A stretch of 64,000 bases of DNA, from NCBI RefSeq assembly GCF_035917275.1, contig NZ_CP108508.1, forward strand, positions 5,518,001-5,582,000. Direction: 5' to 3'. This DNA is from Streptomyces sp. NBC_01237. Lineage in GTDB: Bacteria > Actinomycetota > Actinomycetes > Streptomycetales > Streptomycetaceae. Of the stretch, positions 52,939 to 63,359 are shown in pieces. A model generated the notes under the pieces. That model ran no database searches. It was not told where the DNA came from and saw only the letters and a list, made by a program, of their open reading frames with translations. Position 1 is the first letter of the stretch, and each line of letters opens with the position of its first letter. Position numbers and translations under genes: made by a program.

Positions 52939-53466
52939 TCAGTGCTTGATGTCGCCGGGGGTGTAGTGGCCGGGGACCTGGCGGGTGGCCACCCCGAAGC
53001 GGTTCCAGGCGTTGATCACCGTGATCGCGGCGAGCAGCTGCGCCAGCTCCGCCTGCTCGAAGTGCTCGGCGGCCTTCGCGTACACCTCGTCCGGGACGAA
53101 GCCGTCGGTCAGGACCGTGACGGCCTCGGTCAGCTCGATCGCCGCCAGCTCCTTCTCCGTGTAGAAGTGCTTCGACTCCTCCCAGGCGCTGAGCTGGATG
53201 ATCCGCTCGACCGACTCGCCCGCGGCGAGCGCGTCCTTGGAGTGCATGTCCAGGCAGAGGGCGCAGCGGTTGAGCTGTGAGGCCCGGACCTTCACCAGCT
53301 CGACCAGGAGCGGGTCCAGTCCCTTCCGGGAGGCGATGTCCAGCCGGACCATCGCCTTGTAGACATCCGGGGCGAGCTCGGCCCAGGGCAGGCGGGCCGG
53401 GTGTTCCGGGGCGTACGCGGAGTGGGTGTGGCCGGGGGCGGTGCGGTCGTGCGCGTGTGTCGTCAT
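52939..53466 (-). CDS. Carboxymuconolactone decarboxylase / AhpD-like protein
   Basis: The 175-aa product has the peroxiredoxin-type motif NRCALCLDMHSKDAL (Cys-x-x-Cys-x-x-x-His) and the helical layout of the AhpD-like family; WEESKHFYTEKELAAIELTEAVT follows. Such proteins reduce peroxides or disulfides, or remain uncharacterised. A His-rich tail (HAHDRTAPGHTHS) is at the N terminus. The ATG at 53466 is 47 bp from the divergent MocR-type regulator gene, a pairing typical of local regulator-target units. Confidence 0.88.
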   Translation of the reverse strand: MTTHAHDRTAPGHTHSAYAPEHPARLPWAELAPDVYKAMVRLDIASRKGLDPLLVELVKVRASQLNRCALCLDMHSKDALAAGESVERIIQLSAWEESKHFYTEKELAAIELTEAVTVLTDGFVPDEVYAKAAEHFEQAELAQLLAAITVINAWNRFGVATRQVPGHYTPGDIKH

Positions 53467-53499
53467 GCCTGCGACATTACGGGCACGGTGGCGCAGCTG

Positions 53500-53505
53500 T
53501 ATGGT
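53500..53505 (+). promoter_or_regulatory. Candidate -10 of the MocR gene (leaderless) in a small palindrome
   Basis: TATGGT lies 8 nt before ATG 53514, inside ATGGTCCAT, a short imperfect palindrome that could be the regulator's own site. No ribosome site is present. Confidence 0.4.
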
Positions 53506-53513
53506 CCATTTCC

Positions 53514-54914
53514 ATGACGGATTCCTGGGCCACTTTCGGCGCCGACCTGCACCTCGACCGGGTCGGGGGCGGCCTGCGCAGTGGGCTGATGGAGGCGTTG
53601 CGGAAGGCCGTACGCACCGGACGGCTGGCGCCCGGTACCCGCCTGCCGTCCTCCCGCTCGCTCGCCGCGGACCTGGGCATCGCCCGCAACACCGTCGCCG
53701 ACGCGTACGCCGAACTGGTCGCCGAGGGCTGGCTCACCGCCCGTCAGGGCTCGGGGACCCGGGTCGCCCGGCGGTCCGCGCCGCGCGAGGCGGACCGGGC
53801 CGCGCCCCTGTCCCGTCCGCCGCGGTCCGGGCCCGCCCACAGCCTGAAACCCGGGTCGCCGGACCTCTCCGCCTTCCCGCGCGCCGAGTGGCTCAAGGCG
53901 GCCCGCCGCGCGCTGACCGACGCCCCCAACGAGGCGTTCGGGTACGGCGATCCGCGCGGACGTGTCGAGCTGCGCACCGTGCTGGCCGACTATCTGGCGC
54001 GGGCCCGGGGCGTGTACGCGGCTCCGGAGCGGATCGTGATCTGTTCCGGGTTCGTCCACGGGCTGGCGCTGCTGGGCCGGGTGCTCGGGCAGCGCCGGGT
54101 GCGGGAGGTCGCCGTCGAGGCGTACGGGCTCGATGTCCACTGGAACCTTCTGACGCAGGCCGGGCTGCGCACCCCGTGCCTGCCGATGGACGCGCTCGGC
54201 TCCCGTACCGGGGAGCTGGCCGGGACGCACGGTGCCGGGGCGGTCCTGCTCACGCCCGCGCACCAGTTCCCGACGGGCGTCCCGCTGCACCCGGACCGGC
54301 GGGCCGCCGCGGTGGACTGGGCCCGGTCCACCGCGGGGCTGATCCTGGAGGACGACTACGACGGGGAGTTCCGCTACGACCGGCAGGCGGTGGGGGCGCT
54401 CCAGGGGCTGGATCCGGAGCGGGTCGTCTACCTCGGGACGGCGAGCAAGTCCCTCGCGCCCGGCCTCAGGCTGGGCTGGATGGTGCTGCCCCGGGGGATG
54501 GTGACGGAGGTGGCCCACGCCAAGGGGGAGTCCGACTGGATGACGAGTGCGCCGGACCAGCTGACGCTCGCGGAGTTCATCGTCTCGGGGGCGTACGACC
54601 GGCATGTGCGGTCCATGCGGCTGCGCTACCGGCGCCGCCGCGACCAGCTCGTCGCGGCGCTCGCCGAACGCGCGCCGGACATCCGGGTCGGCGGCATCGC
54701 GGCGGGGCTGCACGCGGTCCTCGAACTCCCCGAGGGCAGCGAGCGCGCGGTGATCCAGGCGGCGGCCCGGCAGGGGCTGGCCCTGGAGGGCCTCGCCCGC
54801 TTCCGGCACCGCGACGCCCCGGCGGGCCGCGACGCGCTGGTGATCGGTTACGGCTCCCCGCCCGACAGCGCCTGGGCGGGCACGCTGGACGCCCTGTGCC
54901 GGGTGCTGCCGTAG
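53514..54914 (+). CDS. MocR/PdxR-type GntR regulator with aminotransferase-like domain
   Basis: The 466-aa product has a GntR-type winged HTH (residues 18-80, GTRLPSSRSLAADLGIARNTVADAY) joined to a fold-type I aminotransferase domain: EAFGYGDPRGRVELR, LTPAHQFPTG, ILEDDYDGEFRYD and the PLP-Lys context YLGTASKSLAPGLRLGWM. MocR regulators bind PLP and often control vitamin B6 or GABA genes; here the divergent AhpD-like gene is the likely target. No ribosome site; a -10 hexamer sits 8 nt before the ATG. Confidence 0.93.
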   Translation: MTDSWATFGADLHLDRVGGGLRSGLMEALRKAVRTGRLAPGTRLPSSRSLAADLGIARNTVADAYAELVAEGWLTARQGSGTRVARRSAPREADRAAPLSRPPRSGPAHSLKPGSPDLSAFPRAEWLKAARRALTDAPNEAFGYGDPRGRVELRTVLADYLARARGVYAAPERIVICSGFVHGLALLGRVLGQRRVREVAVEAYGLDVHWNLLTQAGLRTPCLPMDALGSRTGELAGTHGAGAVLLTPAHQFPTGVPLHPDRRAAAVDWARSTAGLILEDDYDGEFRYDRQAVGALQGLDPERVVYLGTASKSLAPGLRLGWMVLPRGMVTEVAHAKGESDWMTSAPDQLTLAEFIVSGAYDRHVRSMRLRYRRRRDQLVAALAERAPDIRVGGIAAGLHAVLELPEGSERAVIQAAARQGLALEGLARFRHRDAPAGRDALVIGYGSPPDSAWAGTLDALCRVLP

Positions 54915-55103
54915 AACCGCCTGCCGCGCCCGTGCTCGGGGCGCCGACGGAGCGCCACCCCGTCCAGTCTGTGGCCCGCCTGCCGCGCCCGCTCCTGTGC
55001 GCGCCCGCGCTCGCGGGGTGACACATCGGCGTCGCGCACCGCCCCCCTGCCGCGAGCCGGTCACACCGGCCCGCGCACCGAACGCGCCCTGTACGCGCGC
55101 CGG

Positions 55104-55958
55104 TTACGCCGGGTCCGCCGCCCGGTCCACCGGCGCCTCGCCGAACCGGGCCAGGGCGAGCGCCCCCGCGACGGCCACCGCGAAGCCGGTGACAGCCAGC
55201 CAGCCCAGGCCGTCCCGGGTCTCGTCGCCGAGCCAGACGACGCCCACGAGCGCCGGCCCGATCGTCTCGCCGAGCACCATCCCGGCCGTCGCGGTGGTCA
55301 CCGAACCGCGTTGCAGGGCCGACGTGAGCAGCAGGAACGCCGAGCCGCCGCCCAGCAGCAGGGCGTACGTCGCGGGGTTGGCGAGCAACGCGGCCGGAGC
55401 CACGTCGTCGATCAGCCGGACCGCGACCTCGACCACCCCGAAACCGCACCCCGCCCCGAGCCCCAGCACGAGCGCCCGGGGCCGCTCGGGGAGCCTTCCG
55501 GCCGCAGCGCCGACGAGCAGCACGCCGCACGCGATTCCCAGCATCGACCAGCGCAGCGCGTCCGAACCCGTCAGATGCCCCTCCGAGCCGGAGGCGAGAC
55601 CCAGCATGCCCAGCCCGGCGACCACCACACCGACCGCGCCCCATTCGGTGCCGGTCAGCCGGACGTCGAGGAGACGGGCGGCGACCACGGCGGTGACGGC
55701 GAGGCTCGCGGCGAGTGCCGCACCCACGGCGTAGATCGGCAGCGAGCGCAACGCGATGACCTGGAAGACGAAACCGAGACCGTCCAGGCCGAGTCCGGCG
55801 ACGTAACGCCACTGCCGCAGCGCCCGCAGCAGCAGCGCCGGATCGACCCCCGCGTCGGAGCCGGGCCGTGCCGCGGCGCGGGCCGCGACGGCCTGGAGGA
55901 CGGAAGCCGTACCGAAGCAGACCGCGGAAGCGAGCGCGCAGATCATTCCAAAGAGCAC
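55104..55958 (-). CDS. EamA/DMT-like membrane transporter
   Basis: The 284-aa product has about nine or ten membrane helices in the inverted-repeat layout of the DMT superfamily: MICALASAVCFGTASVLQAVA first, then LPIYAVGAALAASLAVTAVVAA, and in the second half TATAGMVLGETIGPALVGVVWLGDE, the usual glycine-rich EamA segment. The substrate is unknown. The start is GTG 55958; a -10 hexamer TAGAGT ends 6 nt before it, pointing to a leaderless mRNA. Confidence 0.75.
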   Translation of the reverse strand: MLFGMICALASAVCFGTASVLQAVAARAAARPGSDAGVDPALLLRALRQWRYVAGLGLDGLGFVFQVIALRSLPIYAVGAALAASLAVTAVVAARLLDVRLTGTEWGAVGVVVAGLGMLGLASGSEGHLTGSDALRWSMLGIACGVLLVGAAAGRLPERPRALVLGLGAGCGFGVVEVAVRLIDDVAPAALLANPATYALLLGGGSAFLLLTSALQRGSVTTATAGMVLGETIGPALVGVVWLGDETRDGLGWLAVTGFAVAVAGALALARFGEAPVDRAADPA

Positions 55959-55964
55959 ATAGGG

Positions 55965-55970
55965 ACTCTA
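55965..55970 (-). promoter_or_regulatory. Candidate -10 of the EamA gene (leaderless)
   Basis: TAGAGT on the minus strand, 6 nt before the GTG start; no clear -35. Confidence 0.4.
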
Positions 55971-56082
55971 CTGGCGCGTGGTTGACGCACCGGGTTCCGG
56001 TCAGGTGGATCGGCCATCTAATCTGACGAGCGGTCTGACAGTGGGCCGAACAGGACATGGCAGGGCAACGGGGGAGCGAAAT

Positions 56083-56382
56083 ATGGCCAAGCGCAGGCTG
56101 AGGTCGAGCACCGTGGTGCTCGGCGGCATGGGAGTGCTCGCGGCGACGATCACCTCCTGCGGTTCGGATCCGGACCGGCGGTGCGTCGACCCGCTGACCC
56201 AGGACACACTGCCCAGCTACGAGTGCAGGGGCAGTGGAAGTGGCGGGGGGAGCGGTGGCGGCGGCAGCGGCTCGTACTACTACGGCGGCCGCACCGCGAA
56301 CGGCAAGGTGACCGGCGGCAGCTTCGACAAGTCGGCGGTCGACCGGGGCGGCTTCGGCTGCTCCGGGACGGGCGGCGGCTGA
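56083..56382 (+). CDS. YgiB-like small lipoprotein with RGGFG tail
   Basis: The 99-aa product has a basic start, a short hydrophobic core and a lipobox-like VLAATITSCGSD (Cys near residue 26). A Cys-containing region (RRCVDPLTQDTLPSYECRG) is followed by a Gly/Ser stretch and YYYGG. The C terminus is SAVDRGGFGCSGTGGG. RGGFG is a conserved element near the end of YgiB/DUF1190 lipoproteins of enterobacteria. The gene lies 5 bp before the YgiC-like ATP-grasp gene, as ygiB lies before ygiC. GGGGGAG precedes ATG 56083. Confidence 0.65.
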   Translation: MAKRRLRSSTVVLGGMGVLAATITSCGSDPDRRCVDPLTQDTLPSYECRGSGSGGGSGGGGSGSYYYGGRTANGKVTGGSFDKSAVDRGGFGCSGTGGG

Positions 56383-56387
56383 ACGCC

Positions 56388-57575
56388 GTGCAGCGCCGCA
56401 CCATCGAGCCGCGCCCCGGCTGGCAGGAGACCGTCGAGCGACAGGGCCTGGTCTACCCGCTCACCCGTTACCCGGACGGATCGCTGCGCCCCTACTGGGA
56501 CGAGAGCGCCTACTACACCTTCTCGCTCCCCGAGGTCGAGGCGCTCGAAGAGGTCGTCGAGGAACTGCACACCATGTGCCTGGCCGCCGCCGCGCACATC
56601 GTGGAGCGGGACCGGTTCGCCGATCTCGGCATCACCGACCGCGGGCTGACCGCGCTGATCGCCGAGTCCTGGCAGCGCCGCGCCGAACTGCCCTCCCTGT
56701 ACGGCCGGTTCGACCTGTGCTACGACGGTACGGGCCCGGCGAAGATGCTGGAGTACAACGCCGACACCCCGACCTCGCTGGTGGAGGCGGCCAGTCCGCA
56801 GTGGTTCTGGATGGAGGACCGCTTCCCCGGCGCGGACCAGTGGAACTCCCTCCATGAACGCCTTGTCGACGCCTGGAAGCGGCAGGCTCCCCTGCTGCCC
56901 CCGGGACCGCTGTACTTCGCGCACTCGGACGGCGACGAGCTCGGCGAGGACCTGATGACGGTCGCGTATCTGCGCGAGACCGCCCAGCAGGCCGGGATCG
57001 ACACCGAGGCACTCTCCGTCGAACAGATCGGCTGGGACCGGCTGGCCGGGCGTTTCGTCGACGAGCGGCTCCGCTTCATCCGGAGCTGCTTCAAGCTCTA
57101 CCCCTGGGAGTGGCTGGCGACGGACCGCTTCGGACCGCATGTGCTGGACACCCTCGACAACGGCGGCGGCACCGGAACCACCTGCTGGATCGAGCCCGCC
57201 TGGAAGATGCTCCTCTCCAACAAGGCGCTGCTGGCCGTCCTGTGGGAGCTGTACCCGGGGCACCCCAACCTCCTGCCGTCCTACCTCGACGGTCCCCGCG
57301 AGCTGGCCGGGCCCGGCGGGGCGGGATACGTCTCCAAGCCCCTGCTCGGCCGCGAGGGTGCCGGGGTCGCCCTCCACGGGCCGGGAAGCGCGGCGGCGGT
57401 ACGGGACGAGCCCTGCTGCTACCAGGAGCTCGCCCCGCTGCCCGACTTCGACGGCAACCGGGTCGTGCTGGGTGCCTGGGTCGTCGAGGACGAGGCCGCC
57501 GGGCTCGGCATCCGGGAATCGGCGGGACCGGTCACGGACGAGTACGCCCGCTTCCTGCCCCACGTCATCCTCTGA
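56388..57575 (+). CDS. Glutathionylspermidine-synthase-like ATP-grasp ligase (YgiC/YjfC family)
   Basis: The 395-aa product matches the ATP-grasp domain of glutathionylspermidine synthase without the amidase domain: YCHL is absent, but YWDESAYYTFS, DLCYDGTGPAKMLEYNADTPT (metal-binding acid and Asn), WIEPAWKMLLSNKALL, YVSKPLLGREGAGV (ATP-binding Lys and Gly loop) and GAWVVEDEAAGLGIRES are all present. Such enzymes join a carboxylate to an amine using ATP. Streptomyces makes mycothiol, not glutathione, so the substrate must be something else, perhaps the lipoprotein encoded upstream. GTG 56388 begins 5 bp after it. Confidence 0.85.
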   Translation: MQRRTIEPRPGWQETVERQGLVYPLTRYPDGSLRPYWDESAYYTFSLPEVEALEEVVEELHTMCLAAAAHIVERDRFADLGITDRGLTALIAESWQRRAELPSLYGRFDLCYDGTGPAKMLEYNADTPTSLVEAASPQWFWMEDRFPGADQWNSLHERLVDAWKRQAPLLPPGPLYFAHSDGDELGEDLMTVAYLRETAQQAGIDTEALSVEQIGWDRLAGRFVDERLRFIRSCFKLYPWEWLATDRFGPHVLDTLDNGGGTGTTCWIEPAWKMLLSNKALLAVLWELYPGHPNLLPSYLDGPRELAGPGGAGYVSKPLLGREGAGVALHGPGSAAAVRDEPCCYQELAPLPDFDGNRVVLGAWVVEDEAAGLGIRESAGPVTDEYARFLPHVIL

Positions 57576-57589
57576 GGACTGTCCCGTGA

Positions 57590-60163
<2,574 letters not shown>

Positions 60164-60253
60164 GGCCAACGGCCCTGGCGAGATCGGGGCCGCAGACGGC
60201 ACACTTGCGGCGGCAGATCAGGAAAACGACCACCGACGATTGAGGAGAACGAC

Positions 60254-60844
60254 GTGGGGACCGTAACGCTTGGCGTTTCGATCGCGGTCCCGGAGCCCTA
60301 CGGCAGCCTGCTCCAGGAGCGGCGCGCGAGCTTCGGGGACCCTGCCGCGTACGGCATTCCCACCCACGTCACCCTGCTCCCGCCGACCGAGGCGCGGGCG
60401 GCCGACCTCCCCGCGGTCGAGGCGCATCTCGCCCGGATCGCCACGGCCGGCCGCCCCTTCCCGATGAGGCTGTACGGCACCGGGACCTTCCGGCCGCTCT
60501 CGCCGGTCGTCTTCGTCCAGGTGGTCGAGGGCGCCTCGGCCTGCTCCTGGCTGCAGAAGCGGGTCCGGGACGCCTCGGGGCCGCTGGTGCGCGAGCTCCA
60601 GTTCCCGTACCACCCGCATGTCACCGTGGCGCACGGCATCTCCGAGGAGGCGATGGACCGGGCGTACGCGGAGCTCTCCTCGTACGAGGCGGCCTGGACC
60701 TGCGGTTCCTTCGCGCTCTACGAACAGGGCGCGGACGCGGTCTGGCGCAAGATCAACGAGTTCCCGTTCGGGGGCGGGGGCGGCGCGCCCGCCGTCCCCG
60801 CACAGGGCGGCTCCTCCGTCGACGAGCCGTCGCTGCGCTCCTGA
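60254..60844 (+). CDS. 2'-5' RNA ligase family (2H phosphoesterase) protein
   Basis: The 196-aa product carries the two His-x-Thr motifs of 2H phosphoesterases, THVTLLPP near residue 38 and HPHVTVAHG near residue 118, spaced as in the family. Members cleave or join 2',5' or cyclic phosphodiester bonds in RNA. The C-terminal 25 residues are a Gly/Pro/Ser tail. GAGGAG lies 6 nt before GTG 60254. It follows trpS on the same strand. Confidence 0.85.
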   Translation: MGTVTLGVSIAVPEPYGSLLQERRASFGDPAAYGIPTHVTLLPPTEARAADLPAVEAHLARIATAGRPFPMRLYGTGTFRPLSPVVFVQVVEGASACSWLQKRVRDASGPLVRELQFPYHPHVTVAHGISEEAMDRAYAELSSYEAAWTCGSFALYEQGADAVWRKINEFPFGGGGGAPAVPAQGGSSVDEPSLRS

Positions 60845-60901
60845 CCCGGGACCCCGCGCTCTCCCGGCCCGCTGCCCCGGCCCCGCTGCCCCGGCCCCGC
60901 G

Positions 60902-61702
60902 CTACACCGGCAGGCGTCGGAACAGCGGGCGCGGCACATGGCGCAGCGCCGACATCACCACCCGTAGCGCCCCCGGTACCCACACCGTCTCCGTACGCCG
61001 CCGCAGCCCCGTCACGATCGCGTCCGCGACCGCTTCCGGCGTCGTCGTGAACGCCTGTTCCGCCGTCTGCGCCGTCCGGCTGTCACCGGCGGCTCCGGCG
61101 CGGCCGGCCGAGGGGCGGACGGCTGCGGGGCGCACCACTCCGGGGCGTACGACCATCACCTGCACCCCGGTGCCGTGCAGCGCGTCGCCCAGCCCCTGGG
61201 CGAACGCGTCCAGGCCCGCCTTGCTCGACCCGTAGATGAAGTCCGCGCGCCGGGCGCGCTCACCGGACACGGAGGAGAGCACGACCAGCGATCCATGCCC
61301 CTGCGCCTGGAGTGCGCCCGCGCACACCAGCCCGGCGGAGACCGCCCCCGTGTAGTTGGTCTGGGCGACCCGGACCGCGGAGAGCGGCTCCTCCTCGTCG
61401 CGCGCCTGGTCACCGGGGATGCCGAACGCCATCAGCACCACATCGATGTCGCCCTCCGCGAAGACCTTGCCGAGCACCGCCTCGTGGGACGCGGAGTCGA
61501 GGGCGTCGAAGGTGACGGTACGGACCTCGGCGCCCCGTGCGCGCAGCCCGGCGGCGGCCGCCTCCAGGGCGGGGGAGGGGCGGCCGGCCAGCCACACCGT
61601 GCGGGTGCGCAGCGCGATCAGCCTGCGGGCGGTGGCCAGGGCGATCTCCGAGGTGCCGCCGAGGACGAGCAGGGACTGCGGGGCACCGAAGGCGTCCTTC
61701 AC
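60902..61702 (-). CDS. SDR oxidoreductase, DprE2-like
   Basis: The 266-aa product is a short-chain dehydrogenase with the NAD(P) loop VLGGTSEIALATARRL, the Ser in LVVLSSVSGERARRADF and the YxxxK pair in YGSSKAG. The loop GGTSEIA and the C-terminal segment match DprE2-type decaprenylphosphoryl-ketoribose reductases. It is encoded downstream of a DprE1-like oxidase on the same strand; together they would epimerise a polyprenyl-phosphate ribose to arabinose. Streptomyces lacks arabinogalactan, so the product's use is open. AGGAG lies 7 nt before GTG 61702. Confidence 0.8.
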   Translation of the reverse strand: MKDAFGAPQSLLVLGGTSEIALATARRLIALRTRTVWLAGRPSPALEAAAAGLRARGAEVRTVTFDALDSASHEAVLGKVFAEGDIDVVLMAFGIPGDQARDEEEPLSAVRVAQTNYTGAVSAGLVCAGALQAQGHGSLVVLSSVSGERARRADFIYGSSKAGLDAFAQGLGDALHGTGVQVMVVRPGVVRPAAVRPSAGRAGAAGDSRTAQTAEQAFTTTPEAVADAIVTGLRRRTETVWVPGALRVVMSALRHVPRPLFRRLPV

Positions 61703-61715
61703 GAAAACACTCCTA

Positions 61716-61816
61716 GCGGGGAACGGGCGGGGAACGGGCGGGGAACGGGCGGGGACAGGGATGCCGGGCGAGGGGCAGGGATGCCGGGCGAGGGACAGGG
61801 ATGCCGGGCGAGGGTC
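61716..61816. repeat. Two adjacent tandem arrays (11-bp x3 and 20-bp x3)
   Basis: An 11-bp unit GCGGGGAACGG repeats from 61716 to 61753, followed by a 20-bp unit beginning CAGGGATGCCGGGCGAGGG at 61756, 61776 and 61796 with a partial copy at 61816. They fill the spacer between the dprE1- and dprE2-like genes. Confidence 0.85.
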
Positions 61817-61878
61817 AGGGGGCCTGACGAGGCGAGGTGGACCCGGTGGAGGCCGCGGGAGTGCCGGACGGGCGGGCT

Positions 61879-63228
61879 TCAGAGCGAGAGCCGGCGGGAC
61901 AGGTCGGACCGGAACGCTCCGCCCGGGTCCAGCTCCGCCCGCAGCGCCCGGAACCCGGCCAGCCGCGGATACATCGCGGCCAGCGCCCCGGGCCGCAGCC
62001 GGGAGTCCTTCGCCAGACAGACCCGGCCGCCGGCCGCCGCCACCTCCTCGTCGAGCCCGTCCAGGAACCGCCCCTGACCGGGCGGACCGGCCGGCAGGTC
62101 GAACGCGAGGGACCAGCCGGGCACCGGGAAGGACAGCCAGCCCGGATCGGCGTCGCCGAACCGTTTGAGCACGGCGAGGAACGAGGGGTGGCGGTGCCGT
62201 GAGATCCGCTCCACCACCCGGCGCAGTGCCTCCTCCTGCCCGTACCCGACGACGAACTCGTAGCGCACGAAGCCGCAGCGCCCGTGCAGCCGGTTCCCGT
62301 GCGGTACGCCGTCCAGGGCGTGGAAGAAGGTGGTGATCCGCTGGAGCTCACCGGTGCGGGACCTGGGGGCGCCGCGGTGGCGCAGCTCGTTGAACAGGGC
62401 GGCGGAGGTCCGGCCGAGCAGCCTTTCCGGGACGAACGCGGGGACGGCGGGCAGCAGCCCCGGACGGAACGCGAGCGGTGTGCGCCGGGCGTGCGCCGGG
62501 AGCGCCTGGAGGGGCGCGTGCGACCCCTGGGTGAGCACGCCGCGTCCCGTCGCCCTGCCCCGCGCCAGCAGATCGATCCGGGCGGACGCGTAGCGGTGCC
62601 GGTCACCGGCCGCCGTGAACCGTGCCAGCAGATCGTCCAGATCCCCCGCCCGTTGCGTGTCGACCGACATCAGTGATGTGGTGACCGGCTCGAACCGGAG
62701 CGTGGCGGTGAGGACGACACCGGTCAGCCCCAGGCCGCCGGTGGTCGCGTCGAAGAGGTCGGTGCCGGGCAGCACCGTACGCACCTCGCCGTCCGCGGTG
62801 AGCAGTTCCAGCGCGCTCACATGCCGGGAGAAGGAACCGGAGAGGCGGTGGTCGCGGCCGTGGACATCGGCGCCGATCGCGCCGCCGACGGTGATCCGGC
62901 CGGTCGAGGGGGTGACGGGTACGAACCGGCCGAGCGGCAGCAGCACCTCCATCAGCCGGCGCAGGCTCACCCCCGCGTCGCAGACCACGGTGCCGGTGCG
63001 GGTGTCGATGCTGTGGATCCGGTCCAGCGCGGTCATGTCGAGGACGGAGCCGCCCGCGTTCTGGGCCGCGTCGCCGTGGGAGCGGCCGAGCCCGCGGGCG
63101 AGGGCGCCACGGGGCCCGCGGCCGCGTACCACGGCGGCAGCCTCCTCGTGGCTGCGAGGGCGGAACCGCAGCGCGGTCGTCGGGGCGGTGCGGCCCCAGC
63201 CGGTCAAGGACACCGTGTCGACGGACAT
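61879..63228 (-). CDS. FAD-binding oxidase, DprE1-like
   Basis: The 449-aa product is a VAO-type FAD oxidase. The FAD-binding region shows ALARGLGRSHGDAAQNAGGS and VPVTPSTGRITVGGAIGADVHG; the C-terminal substrate domain ends with LAKDSRLRPGALAAMYPRL (Lys407 equals the catalytic Lys of DprE1). It should oxidise the 2'-OH of a polyprenyl-phosphoryl ribose. Two positions differ from the mycobacterial enzyme as I recall it: His51 in GRSHGD, where Tyr is usual, and Ala375 in WSLAFDLP, where the drug-target Cys lies. ATG 63228 has a -10 hexamer 7 nt upstream and no ribosome site. Confidence 0.85.
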   Translation of the reverse strand: MSVDTVSLTGWGRTAPTTALRFRPRSHEEAAAVVRGRGPRGALARGLGRSHGDAAQNAGGSVLDMTALDRIHSIDTRTGTVVCDAGVSLRRLMEVLLPLGRFVPVTPSTGRITVGGAIGADVHGRDHRLSGSFSRHVSALELLTADGEVRTVLPGTDLFDATTGGLGLTGVVLTATLRFEPVTTSLMSVDTQRAGDLDDLLARFTAAGDRHRYASARIDLLARGRATGRGVLTQGSHAPLQALPAHARRTPLAFRPGLLPAVPAFVPERLLGRTSAALFNELRHRGAPRSRTGELQRITTFFHALDGVPHGNRLHGRCGFVRYEFVVGYGQEEALRRVVERISRHRHPSFLAVLKRFGDADPGWLSFPVPGWSLAFDLPAGPPGQGRFLDGLDEEVAAAGGRVCLAKDSRLRPGALAAMYPRLAGFRALRAELDPGGAFRSDLSRRLSL

Positions 63229-63235
63229 GATCGTG

Positions 63236-63241
63236 ACCGTA
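63236..63241 (-). promoter_or_regulatory. Candidate -10 of the dprE1-like gene (leaderless)
   Basis: TACGGT on the minus strand, exactly 7 nt before ATG 63228; the spacer to the YihY gene is AT-rich around 63250-63280. Confidence 0.4.
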
Positions 63242-63359
63242 TCGCCAGAGAAAACCCCTTTTGGGTATTTGTTACGGTACTCACCGGAATGGGTGATTGA
63301 TTGGGTGTCAGGGGGCAGCCGACACCGGTTCTTCGGGGCCTGGAGGGTACGCGTACGTC

